From NCBI GenBank assembly GCA_023423895.1, contig JAFAER010000024.1, positions 196,071 to 260,070 on the forward strand: a DNA stretch of 64,000 bases, written 5' to 3'. The stretch comes from Pseudomonadota bacterium. Its GTDB lineage: Bacteria > Myxococcota_A > Polyangia > Polyangiales > Polyangiaceae. A model generated the notes under the pieces. The model had not been told where the DNA came from. It made no database searches and saw only the letters and a program-made list of their open reading frames with translations. Of the stretch, positions 42,344-51,515 are shown piece after piece. Positions within the stretch are counted from its first letter, which is position 1. Every line of letters starts with the position of its first letter. Position numbers and translations under genes: made by a program.

Positions 42344-43882
42344 TCAGTCGCGAGCGCAGCGCATCCCGGTCTTGCCGTACTTCGTCATGATCGGGAACTG
42401 CCAGCGCGTGTAGTTCACCTGGTGCCCCTCCCAGGAGCCTGCGCGCGACCAGCGGACCTGTGCACCGTGAGTCGGATGCGGCGGGACGCCGGGCGAAGCC
42501 GTGAGCTCCATCATGATCCCGCCGAGGTCCATGTGACCGCCGGCCCCGACGTCGGCGGAGAAGCGGCCTGGCGGGCTGATGAAGTAGGCGAGGTCCCAGT
42601 CCTTCGCAGGAACACCGCCCGCAGGATGCTGATAGTTGCTGCTCCAGTTGAGTCGCGTCACATCACATCCAGGACACGGGTTGGTGCTCGACTGCCCCTC
42701 GACGAAGTGAGCAGGCCCGACCTGCGTCCACACGTCGTTGACGAGGGCGAAGCCGCCGGCGACGGGAGCGTTCCCCCATGGGTAGGCGCCCGGTCCGAAC
42801 GCTGCCGAGTTCTCTTCCCAGGTCTGGAGGCGCCCGCCGTCCCACGCGCAGAAGGCCGCCGCGACCGGATACGGAACGCAGTTGAGCGGGAGTCGATCGA
42901 GGAACGCCTGGTCGAAGGCCCGATCCTCGTTCATCACGTTTCCCGGCGTCCAATACGTGTGCGAGCCGTAGGCCTTGTCGCTGGCGTTGCCGACGTAGCA
43001 GCCCTGCGAGGTGCTCGGCTGATCGGGCAGGATGCTGAGACCACCAAGCTGATAGTTCGCCCCCAAGGGATACGTGCCGAGGTCCGTCGGCAGGTTCGAC
43101 TTGTACGGCTCGATTTGATCCCGCGCTGCCTGTGAGAGCGATGCCTTGTTGCTCTCGTACCAGGCGAGGACGTTCCCGTTGACCCGCTCGATGAACGCAC
43201 GCATGCGTCCCGCGGTGGTCTTGTACTTGTCGAGCTTCACCGTCGAGCCCGGGATGGGCAGCGCGATGCAGCAGCTCTCGTGGTTCGCGTTCGGCTGGCC
43301 GACCTCTCCGGTCCCGCACGTGAGGCCGCCGTTCGTCGGTACGCAGCTCCTCGAAACGGCGCACTTCTTCTTCTCGTCGCAGCCGTCGGACGCGCAATCC
43401 GTGTGCACCTTGCAGCTCTTGCCAGCGGCGCACGGGGGAGCGTTCGTCGTCGTCCCGCCACAGTCGACATCGGTCTCGTCGCCGTTCTGGGCCTGATCGG
43501 TCGCGGACGGCGCGGCGCACGTCTTCGACGGAGCGCACACCTTGCTCTCGCAGTCCGCGGCGACGTTGCACGCCCGGTCGGTCGCGCAGCGAGGAGCGTT
43601 CGTCCGCGTTCCGCCGCAGTCGATGTCGCTCTCGTCGCCGTTCTTCTTGCCGTCGGTGCTCGTCGGCGCAGGCACTCCGGGCGCCTCGGTGCACGCGCCG
43701 CTGATGCACACGCCGGACTTGCAGTCGAAGTCCTTCGTGCAGCTCTCGCCGCCGTCCTTTCCGTTCGGATTGCCGAACGGCGTCGCGTTCGTCGCTTGCC
43801 CGCCCGCCTGCTCGGAAGAGCATGCCGAGAACACGACCGCCGCGAGCGCCGCGGCGAGCACACTCCCCGAGACACGGCTCAT
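42344..43882 (-). CDS. Cys-rich lipoprotein with FGE-like domain lacking catalytic Cys
   Basis: 512 residues from ATG 43882 (MSRVSGSVLAAALAAVVFSAC). Lipoprotein signal then Gly/Asn/Asp linker. Residues ~45-190: Cys-rich repeats around the motif NGDESDIDCGG / NGDETDVDCGG, each followed by a CAT/CAAGKSC-style half with a C...DCxS.xC ending. Residues ~190-512: formylglycine-generating-enzyme-like fold (CVPYPVAAAFCAWDGGRLQT, AYPWGNAPVAGGFA, RAGSWEGHQVNYTRW, GMRCARD). In real FGE the GSW... region carries two catalytic cysteines; here those positions are not Cys. Thus a binding/structural scaffold is more likely than an enzyme. Paralog of the next gene upstream. Confidence 0.85.
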   Translation of the reverse strand: MSRVSGSVLAAALAAVVFSACSSEQAGGQATNATPFGNPNGKDGGESCTKDFDCKSGVCISGACTEAPGVPAPTSTDGKKNGDESDIDCGGTRTNAPRCATDRACNVAADCESKVCAPSKTCAAPSATDQAQNGDETDVDCGGTTTNAPPCAAGKSCKVHTDCASDGCDEKKKCAVSRSCVPTNGGLTCGTGEVGQPNANHESCCIALPIPGSTVKLDKYKTTAGRMRAFIERVNGNVLAWYESNKASLSQAARDQIEPYKSNLPTDLGTYPLGANYQLGGLSILPDQPSTSQGCYVGNASDKAYGSHTYWTPGNVMNEDRAFDQAFLDRLPLNCVPYPVAAAFCAWDGGRLQTWEENSAAFGPGAYPWGNAPVAGGFALVNDVWTQVGPAHFVEGQSSTNPCPGCDVTRLNWSSNYQHPAGGVPAKDWDLAYFISPPGRFSADVGAGGHMDLGGIMMELTASPGVPPHPTHGAQVRWSRAGSWEGHQVNYTRWQFPIMTKYGKTGMRCARD

Positions 43883-43989
43883 CGGCGGAAGAATACGCCT
43901 CGGCCGGGCGGCGGGAACCTGAATCCATCGTGCTGCTTTCATGCGGCCGGCACGCGTGTACTCGCGCTAACAGGTAAAAGAACGGAGGA

Positions 43990-45351
43990 TCATTGCGGTT
44001 GGCGCGGATGCGCGCAGCGGCCGCCCGTGGCCCAGTAGGCGCGCGTCATCTCCGTCGGTCCGTAGGCAACGCCTTTCTTCTGGACCTCGTGGCCCTCCCA
44101 AGATCCGTTGCCGCCCCAGACGACCTTGTCACCGGCCACGTCCGACGTGATCTCGTAAACCAGCCCGGCGAGGTCGGCGTGTCCGAACTTTCCGTTCCCG
44201 TCCGGCGCACGTCCCGGTGCGGCGATGAAGACGAAGTTCCCCTGATCGTAGACCTCGGGGAAGGAGTAGCCGAACTTCCAGATGACCTTCGACGGAGTCC
44301 AGTCGTTGCCCCACGGATAGTCGCGTCCCTCGCCGCCTCGCCATGCGGTCTCGATCTCACTCTGCGTAGCAAGCCTGCCGCCGTCCCAGATGCACAGCGC
44401 CTGCAGCATGTAGAACTCGACGCAGTTCAGCGCCTTTTGATCGAGGACGTCTTTCGAGAACGCGTGGACACCGGGTTCGCCGAGCGCCTGGTTCTCGGCG
44501 TCCGTCATCCAGTACGTGCGCGCGCGGGAGTCGCCGAGGTCGCAGCCGCGTCGCGTGTTGCCGTGACCTTGCGGTCCGAGGAGGAAGTTCGCCTCCGCGA
44601 CTGATGACGGGAGCATCTCGTTCCACCCGGCGTTCCAGTACGGATGGTTCTGGAGCCCCTCGGCGAAGACGCGAAGGTTGCCGCTCGTGCGTTCGATGAG
44701 CTGCCGCATCCGGCCCGCAGTCACGACGTACTTGTCGAGCTGCGTCGCGTCCGGAGCTTCGGAGATCGGCGCCGTCGCGCAGCAGCTCTCGTGCTGCGCC
44801 CCCGGCTCGCCGACCTCGCCCGCGCCGCAGGTGTCGCCGCCGAAGTGGCCTGCGCAGCTCCGCGCGGCGGCGCACTTGCCGTCGTAGCCGCAGCCGTCCG
44901 AGAGGCAGTCGCCGTGCATCTTGCACGTCTTGCCGGTCGCGCAGCGCGGCGCATCGGCAGCGGCGCCACCGCAGTCGACATCGGTCTCGTCGCCGTTCTT
45001 CACGCCGTCGTCCGGACGCGGCGCCTGGCAACGGCCCGCCTTGCAGACCTGGCTCACGCAGTCGGTACCTGCGTTGCAGCTCTTGCCGTCCGCACAACGC
45101 GGCGCATCGCCTGCGCCGCCGCAGTCGACATCGGTCTCGTCGCCGTTCTTGATCCCGTCGGTCGGGACGGGAATGGGCGTCGCCGTGGTCCCGTTCGGGC
45201 CGTTTCTCGTGCCGTCGCATCCGGGGGGGCTGGAGGCACACGACTCGTCTGCGTTTGCCGTGTCTTCCGCGACCGAGCACGCCCCGGCCATGACGACCGA
45301 GAGGCCGACAAACAAGAAGGAGAAGGCCCTCCGACAGCGAGCGAGTTCCAC
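43990..45351 (-). CDS. paralog: Cys-rich lipoprotein with FGE-like domain
   Basis: 453 residues; start GTG 45351 (VELARCRRAFSFLFVGL), preceded by GAGGG 7 bp upstream; the frame is open to 45522 but without a better start. Signal core FLFVGLSVVMAGAC. Cys-rich repeats: NGDETDVDCGG occurs twice, with CNAGTDCVSQVC and CKMHGDCLSDGC following. FGE-like domain ~200-453 (TAGRMRQLIERTSGNLRVF; LNCVEFYMLQALCIWDGGRL; YPWGNDWTPSK; NGSWEGHEVQKKGV; GGRCAHPR). No Cys in the GSW loop. It aligns with its neighbour through both parts, so a tandem duplication is likely. Two separate genes with a 107-bp gap. Confidence 0.84.
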   Translation of the reverse strand: MELARCRRAFSFLFVGLSVVMAGACSVAEDTANADESCASSPPGCDGTRNGPNGTTATPIPVPTDGIKNGDETDVDCGGAGDAPRCADGKSCNAGTDCVSQVCKAGRCQAPRPDDGVKNGDETDVDCGGAAADAPRCATGKTCKMHGDCLSDGCGYDGKCAAARSCAGHFGGDTCGAGEVGEPGAQHESCCATAPISEAPDATQLDKYVVTAGRMRQLIERTSGNLRVFAEGLQNHPYWNAGWNEMLPSSVAEANFLLGPQGHGNTRRGCDLGDSRARTYWMTDAENQALGEPGVHAFSKDVLDQKALNCVEFYMLQALCIWDGGRLATQSEIETAWRGGEGRDYPWGNDWTPSKVIWKFGYSFPEVYDQGNFVFIAAPGRAPDGNGKFGHADLAGLVYEITSDVAGDKVVWGGNGSWEGHEVQKKGVAYGPTEMTRAYWATGGRCAHPRQPQ

Positions 45352-45673
45352 GCGCAAACCCTCGGCCGCAGCATGCTGCAAGTTTGCGGCCGGGCTGGAC
45401 GCCTGCCACGGGCTCGTGATCTCGAAGACTTGGACGCTACGTGCCGGGGATACCTGGATCCTCGACGGATCACCATGTCGACCGCGGGCATCTGCCGCGC
45501 CTCGTTCGGGGATTGCGGTCATCTCGTTCGGGCGCGTCCGAGCGGGTCAACGCAGCCGGGTGTCATCCGAAGAGGCGACGAGGCCGGCGCCGATTTGCTG
45601 ATGATCCCTCGCTTGGCATCACATCTCTCCTCTCGAGTCGACCACGTATCGACGCACTTCTCTGGAGGACATC
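45352..45673. other. 322-bp divergent intergenic region with inverted repeats
   Basis: Between the paralog lipoprotein (minus) and the following lipoprotein (plus). At 45363-45392 there is an inverted arrangement: CGGCCGCA (45363-45370) and TGCGGCCG (45385-45392) flank a perfect palindrome GCAGCATGCTGC (45368-45379). This lies right upstream of the 45351 start and could be a hairpin in the 5' leader or an operator. Nothing else recognised. Confidence 0.5.
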
Positions 45674-47077
45674 TTGATCACGCGTATCCATCTCACGGCT
45701 CTGCTTCTTCTTGCGGCTTCCGCGGCTGCGTGCACGACGAGCGGTGGTTCGTCGGGCGGCGGGTCCAACGGCGGGAACGGAAGCGGCCCTGGGGCCGCTC
45801 TGGGCGGGGCTTCGGCGCGCTTCTTCCTTCCGACGGGCGAGCCGACGAACACGTCGGCACCCACCGTCGTGCTCGATGCCGACGACGGTATCCACACCGT
45901 CTATCCGGCATACGTCCGCGGCGGCGCCTTCTACGGATACTGCGGAGCGTCGTGCAAAGGTGCGGACGACGTGAAGGTCGTGCCGTTCGAGACCGACGGA
46001 ACTGTGCACAACGCAATGATTGCGCTCGACGGCGGCGGCAAGCCACACGTGCTCCTCTCGACGATGAAACACGTCTACTACGCGACGTGCGACGGCGATT
46101 GTTCGGGGCCGAAGGCGTGGACGCAGAACGTGATCCTCGACCTCGACGGCGATCAAGACGTCTCGGGCCGAGCGTTCGCGCTCGATCCCGCAGGTCGCCC
46201 GCGCTTCGTGATGCACACGGCGAAGGCGTATCTCGGTGTCGGGCAGAAGACGCCCGCGACGTGGTGGGTGAGCTGTGATGCCGGCTGCGAATCGCCCGAC
46301 GGATGGACGAAGACGAAGATCTCGGATCAGATGTGGCGCGGCGCGACGCTGCGGTACGACGCCGAGGGCCGCGCGCACATGGCGATGGTCGCCAACGTCG
46401 GACGCACGGAGACTTCGTCTGGCAAGGAGATGGCTGCGTACGCGGTCTGCGAGGGAAGCTGCGACGGCGAGAGCGCCTGGAACGGCACCGCACTGATCGC
46501 CGCGTACGAGTCGGAGCTCGACGTGGTGAGGATCCCGCCCTCGATCTCGCTCGCGCTGACCAAGGCGGGCGCGCCGCGCATCGTCGTCCTCGGCATGTTC
46601 GAGGACACGATGAAGCGGAACATCACGTACTTCACCTGCGACGAGAACTGCACGGCGGACGGGTGGCAGGGCAGCATCCTCAGCGATCACGAGAAGGTCG
46701 GCGCCGGGCTGGAGCTCGCACTCGACGCGAATGACAAGCCGCGGTTCGTCCACACGCTCGACTACAACATCGCGCTCGCCTTCTGCGACGAGGACAACTG
46801 CGCCTCGGAGACCGCGAAGTGGGATCTGACGAAGGTCGAATACGGCGCGGAGATGAAGCCGGACGAGATCTTCCTCTGGGAGAACTGCACCGTCGGTGCG
46901 TGGTTCCTCCACAGCCCGTCGCTCGCGCTCACGAAGGGGGGCCGCCCGCGCGTCGGCTACCAGGCGCGCGACATCAGCGGCGGATTCGGCAACCCGGATC
47001 CGGCCACGAAGCCGGACTGCGTTGCAGGCACCGACATGACGTGGAGCCGCCTGGCGGTCATGCCTTCGGTGAAGTGA
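45674..47077 (+). CDS. lipoprotein with repeated beta-hairpin sheets
   Basis: 467 residues, TTG start supported by GGAGG 5 bp upstream. Lipoprotein signal LLLAASAAAC followed by a Gly/Ser/Asn linker (~20-40). The body has recurring segments of the type YCGASCKGADD, YATCDGDCSGPKAW, VSCDAGCESPDGW, AVCEGSCDGESAW, FTCDENCTADGW, FCDEDNCASETAKW: a Cys pair then Trp, alternating with DPxGxPRxV strands (LDPAGRPRFVMHT, LDANDKPRFVHT). This looks like a 5-7-bladed propeller with disulfide-stapled blades. Family unknown; exported. Confidence 0.83.
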   Translation: MITRIHLTALLLLAASAAACTTSGGSSGGGSNGGNGSGPGAALGGASARFFLPTGEPTNTSAPTVVLDADDGIHTVYPAYVRGGAFYGYCGASCKGADDVKVVPFETDGTVHNAMIALDGGGKPHVLLSTMKHVYYATCDGDCSGPKAWTQNVILDLDGDQDVSGRAFALDPAGRPRFVMHTAKAYLGVGQKTPATWWVSCDAGCESPDGWTKTKISDQMWRGATLRYDAEGRAHMAMVANVGRTETSSGKEMAAYAVCEGSCDGESAWNGTALIAAYESELDVVRIPPSISLALTKAGAPRIVVLGMFEDTMKRNITYFTCDENCTADGWQGSILSDHEKVGAGLELALDANDKPRFVHTLDYNIALAFCDEDNCASETAKWDLTKVEYGAEMKPDEIFLWENCTVGAWFLHSPSLALTKGGRPRVGYQARDISGGFGNPDPATKPDCVAGTDMTWSRLAVMPSVK

Positions 47078-47250
47078 GTGGGGTTGGCAGTGAAGCAGGC
47101 TCGGGCTCTGGAGGTCGGAACGCGCGTGGCGACGGCCTCCACTCGCCTCCAGTCCAGCCGACCGCGTGTTTGGCTGCCGTCGAACGCGCGCGCGAGGTAG
47201 GCCGCCGATCGCGCGGTCGAGGACGCGCCAAAGACTGCTACGGTTCGCAC

Positions 47251-47988
47251 GTGACGAACGACGTCGTGATCACATGTTCCCGCCACGGCCGATCTTCACC
47301 GGGGGTGCTCGCATGCGTGCACATCGCCGAGGGGGAGGGGCAGGGCTTCTGCCTCCTCCCGTCGGAAGGGGGCGAGGCGAGTGAGGCCTGGCCGGACGCC
47401 ATCTGTGATGCGTGCGCAGACGAGCCGGAATGGACCGATGCCGAGGCGTTCGACCGGATGCGTACGATGTGCAAGTACTGCTGGGAGGACGCGTTCGCTC
47501 GCAACACGACGGTCGGACCCCACCCGGACCCTGAGGGCTGGATCCACGACGCGCGGCATCGTGCGGCCGTTCGGCAGGACCGCTGGCTCGATCGGTTCGA
47601 CGTCCTGCGCTACCCGCGGTTCCAGATGGAGCTCGAGGACGAGCGACCGTGGCTCGGGTTCGGTCACAGCGCGACGAAGATCCACATTCGTGCCGATGCG
47701 CTGGTCATCGGCTCCTGGAGTCGGAAGAGCAAGACCTGGCTCTGGGGCTGGGCGAATGCGCACTGGGGCGCTCGGCTGACGGATCCGATGATCGCGGTGA
47801 AAAGATTCGGTGAGGAGAACGGCCTCGAGCCGCTCTGGAGGATGGGCGGCGACGCGAGCGAGGAAGAGTCGCTGGCTCTCGCGTCTTGCGCGCTCCACCT
47901 GCTCCCCGACCTCGAAGGCATTTACCGCTGCCCCGGCGAGGCCACGAACCTCTACCTCGGTCTCTTCGACACGCGATACGTGGACTGA
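47251..47988 (+). CDS. hypothetical protein with N-terminal Cys pairs, DUF6882-like C-terminus
   Basis: 245 residues, GTG start. N-terminal Cys-rich part: ITCSRHGR, then CDAC (~52-55), CKYC (~75-78), a possible zinc-binding module. The C-terminal part has WIHDARHRAAVRQ, SKTWLWGWANAHW and ASCALHLL, recalling DUF6882-type proteins, which have a W-x-W-A-N block, but I cannot confirm the family. No signal peptide. Intergenic on both sides, not in an operon. Function unknown. Confidence 0.75.
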   Translation: MTNDVVITCSRHGRSSPGVLACVHIAEGEGQGFCLLPSEGGEASEAWPDAICDACADEPEWTDAEAFDRMRTMCKYCWEDAFARNTTVGPHPDPEGWIHDARHRAAVRQDRWLDRFDVLRYPRFQMELEDERPWLGFGHSATKIHIRADALVIGSWSRKSKTWLWGWANAHWGARLTDPMIAVKRFGEENGLEPLWRMGGDASEEESLALASCALHLLPDLEGIYRCPGEATNLYLGLFDTRYVD

Positions 47989-48033
47989 CCCACGGCCGGG
48001 GCCGCGGTCGAGACGAGGTCACGCAGTGAGCGA

Positions 48034-48606
48034 TCAGGATCCTTCGTCGACCGCATAGCGCGTCTCGGAGCCGTCGCTCCTCGTGAGCACGAGGGCGCCA
48101 CCGGACTCGTCGGGTTCGAGGCGCCACTCATAGGTGACGACCTCGTTCTCGATCGGTTCGTCGGACAACACCGCCGCCGTGCAGGAGTTCTCCTTCCGCC
48201 GCGTCGAGACGTTCGACGACAGCATGATGCTGTCGCCGGTGGATGTCACCGTTCCGGACCGATGGGTGAAGTACTCGGTGCCGCAAGACTCTCCCGGGTG
48301 GCCGTCGAGGAACACGTCGCTCGTATAAGCGGTGTTCGTGAACGCGAGCGCGTGCGCGCCGCTCGTGGCGACCCAGATCCAGCTCGTCCCGGCGAGCTCG
48401 GCCGGAACGCTGGAGGGATCGTCGGCGGCGCTCGAGTCGGCGGCGCCAGAATCGCGCTCGCTCGAGGACGACGCGTCCTTGCCCGGCGCGTCACCGACCC
48501 CGTCACGCGGCGAACCGTCCTCTGGCGTGAGACCGCGCACGGTGCAAGCCTCGAGCGCGAGAAAGAGCGAGAACACCCCGACGACGGCTTTCGTTGACAG
48601 CTTCAT
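48034..48606 (-). CDS. small lipoprotein
   Basis: 190 residues from ATG 48606 (MKLSTKAVVGVFSLFLALEAC), with GGAG 6 bp upstream; ATG 48618 is in frame and 4 codons earlier. Lipobox LEAC, then an Asp/Ser-rich linker (~25-60: PGKDASSSSERDSGAADSS). The C-terminal ~110 residues are beta-rich: ELAGTSWIWVATSGAHAL, CGTEYFTHRSGTVTSTGDS, VTYEWRLEPDESGGALVL. Probably a lipocalin- or barrel-like small domain. Family not recognised. Confidence 0.78.
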   Translation of the reverse strand: MKLSTKAVVGVFSLFLALEACTVRGLTPEDGSPRDGVGDAPGKDASSSSERDSGAADSSAADDPSSVPAELAGTSWIWVATSGAHALAFTNTAYTSDVFLDGHPGESCGTEYFTHRSGTVTSTGDSIMLSSNVSTRRKENSCTAAVLSDEPIENEVVTYEWRLEPDESGGALVLTRSDGSETRYAVDEGS

Positions 48607-48745
48607 CCACGGCTCCATGTCGAGCGCTTCTTGTGGACACGGCGCTCGGTGAGAGCATCGGGCCGTCGACGGATGCGAACCATGGCGCAGCTGCGCCATT
48701 TCCGGCACGATGCCCAGGCGACGAACGGGCGAGCCCCGCGCGCGC

Positions 48746-49753
48746 CTACGTGAGGCCGCTGATCATCCGATCGAGCTCGGCCTTGCTGGCGATCCCGAGC
48801 TTCTCGTAGATGTTGGCGAGGTGGCGGCGCACGGTGTTCGGTGAGAGGCCGAGGCGCTCGCCGATCTCGCGGTGGGTCTCGCCGTGCGAGAAGGCTTCGG
48901 CGATCTCGCGCTCGCGCGCTGTGAGTCGATCGGCGAGCACGGTCCTTCGTGCGTGCAGGATGACGAAGCCGTCGGCCTTGTCCGCACGGACCACCACCGG
49001 CTCGCGCATCACACGTACGGAAGGCCTGGCGGGTAGCTCGCGGGCGAGGTCGGACGGCAAGAGTGGTCCCTGCCATCGAGGCCAGCCGGCGCGGAGCAGC
49101 TCGACGAAGCCGGGCTCGGCTTCGAGGACGAGCCCGTGCTTGTTTGCGATCGCTCCTGCCTGCCCGTGCATGTCACGCACGTGCGCTCGCGTGCGGAGCT
49201 GACCGAGGTGCGCACGGCGCGCGGCCGCGAAGATGTGCGGGATCACGATCTCCATCGTCTGCCGCTCCTCCTCCGAGAACGGCTTCGTCCGATCCGAGCG
49301 GTACACCGAGGCCACCCAGTAGAGACCGGCGGCCGACGAGATCATGGCGGTGCAAAGCACCTGCGCCACTCCCCACTCCCTGCAGTGCTCCCGTGCTCGC
49401 TCGCATCCGTCGAAGATCGGTCCCTCGACGTCGATGTTCACCGTCTTACCCGGGTTCGCGAAGGCGCGGAGGGCGACCCTGTCCTCGGCTTTGATGTCCT
49501 CCCAGCTCTCCATGAACTCAGCCGGTCTCTCGTGCAGCACGACATCGTGGCCGTGAGGTACGCCGTTCTGGATCGTTCCCATGGCAAGGAGCCCGGAATC
49601 GAACGGAAGGACCATCGCCAGGCGCTGGAGCGTGAAGCGATGCAGCTCGTGATAGCGGAGCTCGTTCGAGCGCTCGTGGATATCGAGCAGGAAGGCGCAG
49701 ATGCTCGCAGCGGAGAGCGGGGTCGTCGGCGAGATCGATGCGGCTGCGGCCAT
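48746..49753 (-). CDS. LuxR-family response regulator-like transcription factor
   Basis: 335 residues. C-terminal LuxR HTH: LTAREREIAEAFSHGETHRE, IGERLGLSPNTVRRHLANIYEKLGI (read as IGERLGLSPNTVRRHL then ANIYEKLGIASK). The N-terminal ~200 residues form an undefined sensor, with patches LPFDSGLLAMGTIQNGVPHG and EVIPH-like VIPHIFAAARRAHLG that could be a GAF/PAS-like fold. No receiver Asp motif or autoinducer-binding motif could be confirmed. Near several lipoprotein genes, but independent; promoter not seen. Confidence 0.86.
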   Translation of the reverse strand: MAAAASISPTTPLSAASICAFLLDIHERSNELRYHELHRFTLQRLAMVLPFDSGLLAMGTIQNGVPHGHDVVLHERPAEFMESWEDIKAEDRVALRAFANPGKTVNIDVEGPIFDGCERAREHCREWGVAQVLCTAMISSAAGLYWVASVYRSDRTKPFSEEERQTMEIVIPHIFAAARRAHLGQLRTRAHVRDMHGQAGAIANKHGLVLEAEPGFVELLRAGWPRWQGPLLPSDLARELPARPSVRVMREPVVVRADKADGFVILHARRTVLADRLTAREREIAEAFSHGETHREIGERLGLSPNTVRRHLANIYEKLGIASKAELDRMISGLT

Positions 49754-49936
49754 GACGCAGCCGTGAGTCTATTCGATCTCCGCGCTGATCGGCCCGCGTC
49801 CTCGCTCGTGGTGCCGGCCTTCCGACGGAGCCGCCTACTGAGGGCCAACGAGAGCTCGACCACAGATCGTGGTGTTCTGCGACGGCCATACGCGTGTCGG
49901 CAGCGCTCACCGGGCAATGCCGACGTCAGTCCGCGG

Positions 49937-51253
49937 TCACTGGCAGGGACACACCGCATTCACGGTGCTGTCCGAGCCGGTGCGATGCCGCTGCGGGCAT
50001 TCCGCGTAGGTGGAGCACATGAGACGGCCGTACTGGATCTCCGCGCATCCGAAGCCATAGGTGTAGACGCTGAAGTTGGTCACGCCGAAGGCGGCGGCGA
50101 TCTGTCCGCACTCTTCCTCCGTGTCCTGCGCCATCAACCACTCCGTGTTGCTGATGGTCGGGTTGCCGAACCCGAGGGAGCTGCAGAACGTGTTGCACGA
50201 GCGCATCTGGAGAGGATCTCGGCACCAGCGAATGCCGTTCACCATCTGGCAGTAGCTCGCGTGCGGCGCACACGAGATCGCGACATTCGTGACGTCCGAC
50301 TCTCCGATCGTGCCGCTCTCCTTCACGACGACGCATGCCACGCCGGTGGGGTGCGCCTTCACGGAGACGGCGTAGCTGCTGCCGCTCGGGAGCGGGGCAG
50401 CCAGCGTGAACGACGTTGCTCCGCTCTGGACGGCGAGCTCGTCGCCGTCGGCGCTGGTGAGGACGAGGCCGGCGTCCGAGAGCCCAGTGATCGTGCCGCC
50501 GACCGTGTAGACGTTGGTGCAGCTCACGTAGACGTCGGTCACATCGGCGTCGCCGGCGGTGCCACCGCCATTGATGACCGTGCAGTGCTGCCGCGGGCTC
50601 GTCGGGTGTGCCTCCACCGTGACGGCGTACGATTGGCCGATCGCGATCGGAGTGGCGAAGGCGAACGAGCCGTCAGCGGTGAGGACCAGCTCGTCGGCTC
50701 CGTTGTTCTGAAGGGCCACCGTGCCCCCAGCGGCGAGCCCGCTGAGCGAGCCACGGAGCTCGACGGTGTCGGTGACGCACGAGACCATCACGTTGGTCAC
50801 GTTCGACGTGGAGACGGTGCCGGCGGCGCCCGTGACGGTGCACGTCTGGGAAGGTTGGCTCGGCCGCGTCTCGACCCCGACGGCGTAAGCAGACCCGGAG
50901 CGGAGCGCGGTCGGAAACGCAAAAGCCCCGTTGGCGTCGATGTGGACGTCGTCGCCGTCGTTGTTCTGCAGTACGAGTCCGCCGCCGACGAGGCCGGTGA
51001 CGTTGCCGCCGATGGTGAACGTCGCATCGGACGTCGTCGCGCTGTCGCTGGTGGTCCCGCTGTCGCTGGTCGTCGCGCTGTCGCTCGTCGTCCCGGCGTC
51101 GTGAGAGAGCTCGCTCTCGCCGCTCGTGGTCGACGTATCGTCGGCGGCGCACGCCATTACGGCCACGCCTATCGTGCTCATGAGTCCGAAGATCAACGTG
51201 AAGGTCTTCTGCTTCAACGCCCGCTGGCCGATCGTGAATCGCTCGTTCGACAT
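49937..51253 (-). CDS. lipoprotein with three ~80-residue repeats and Cys-rich C-terminus
   Basis: 438 residues from ATG 51253 (MSNERFTIGQRALKQKTF). A membrane/lipoprotein segment ends near VAVMAC, followed by a Thr/Ser/Asp tandem tract (TSDSATTSDSGTTSDSATT, ~55-80). Three repeats of ~80-85 residues follow, each with GxxxGLxxGGxVLQNNGxDE, GSFAFxxPIxxGxxYAV, V-x-P-T-x-P-x-Q-x-C-T-V, and V-T-N-V-x-V-S-C. The C-terminal ~100 residues are Cys-rich (CNTFCSSLGFGNP, CPQRHRTG, VNAVCPCQ). Reminiscent of secreted repeat proteins in Polyangia. Outer surface, adhesive or structural role is a guess. Confidence 0.8.
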   Translation of the reverse strand: MSNERFTIGQRALKQKTFTLIFGLMSTIGVAVMACAADDTSTTSGESELSHDAGTTSDSATTSDSGTTSDSATTSDATFTIGGNVTGLVGGGLVLQNNDGDDVHIDANGAFAFPTALRSGSAYAVGVETRPSQPSQTCTVTGAAGTVSTSNVTNVMVSCVTDTVELRGSLSGLAAGGTVALQNNGADELVLTADGSFAFATPIAIGQSYAVTVEAHPTSPRQHCTVINGGGTAGDADVTDVYVSCTNVYTVGGTITGLSDAGLVLTSADGDELAVQSGATSFTLAAPLPSGSSYAVSVKAHPTGVACVVVKESGTIGESDVTNVAISCAPHASYCQMVNGIRWCRDPLQMRSCNTFCSSLGFGNPTISNTEWLMAQDTEEECGQIAAAFGVTNFSVYTYGFGCAEIQYGRLMCSTYAECPQRHRTGSDSTVNAVCPCQ

Positions 51254-51262
51254 CTCGTCACT

Positions 51263-51302
51263 TTCCAGCCGGGAAGCCGGGAATCCGGGAATCCCGGGAT
51301 CC
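51263..51302. repeat. tandem 8-bp GC-rich repeat with nested palindromes
   Basis: A run of imperfect 8-bp units with core CGGGAA(G/T)C, including CGGGAATCCCGGGATCC and a shorter palindrome CGGGAATCCCG. It lies in the 5' leader of the minus-strand lipoprotein 49937-51253. It could be a regulatory RNA structure or a slippage-prone simple repeat. No known REP family was recognised. Confidence 0.6.
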
Positions 51303-51515
51303 TCTGATGGTGCAGCGGTCCCTCGGGCCCGCCCGCGAAAGAGTTGCCACGGATGACGCCGCCACGCCCTGGTCCAGATGCACCATGACCCCGGCGCGTG
51401 AGAGCTCGACCCGCACCCAACATCGGAGGCCGGCACGCTCGAGCGTGAAGACGAGCCCGCCACGCTCGACGGCGGCGCACGGCGCGCGAGCGGCCGTCGG
51501 TACTATGCTGGGCGT

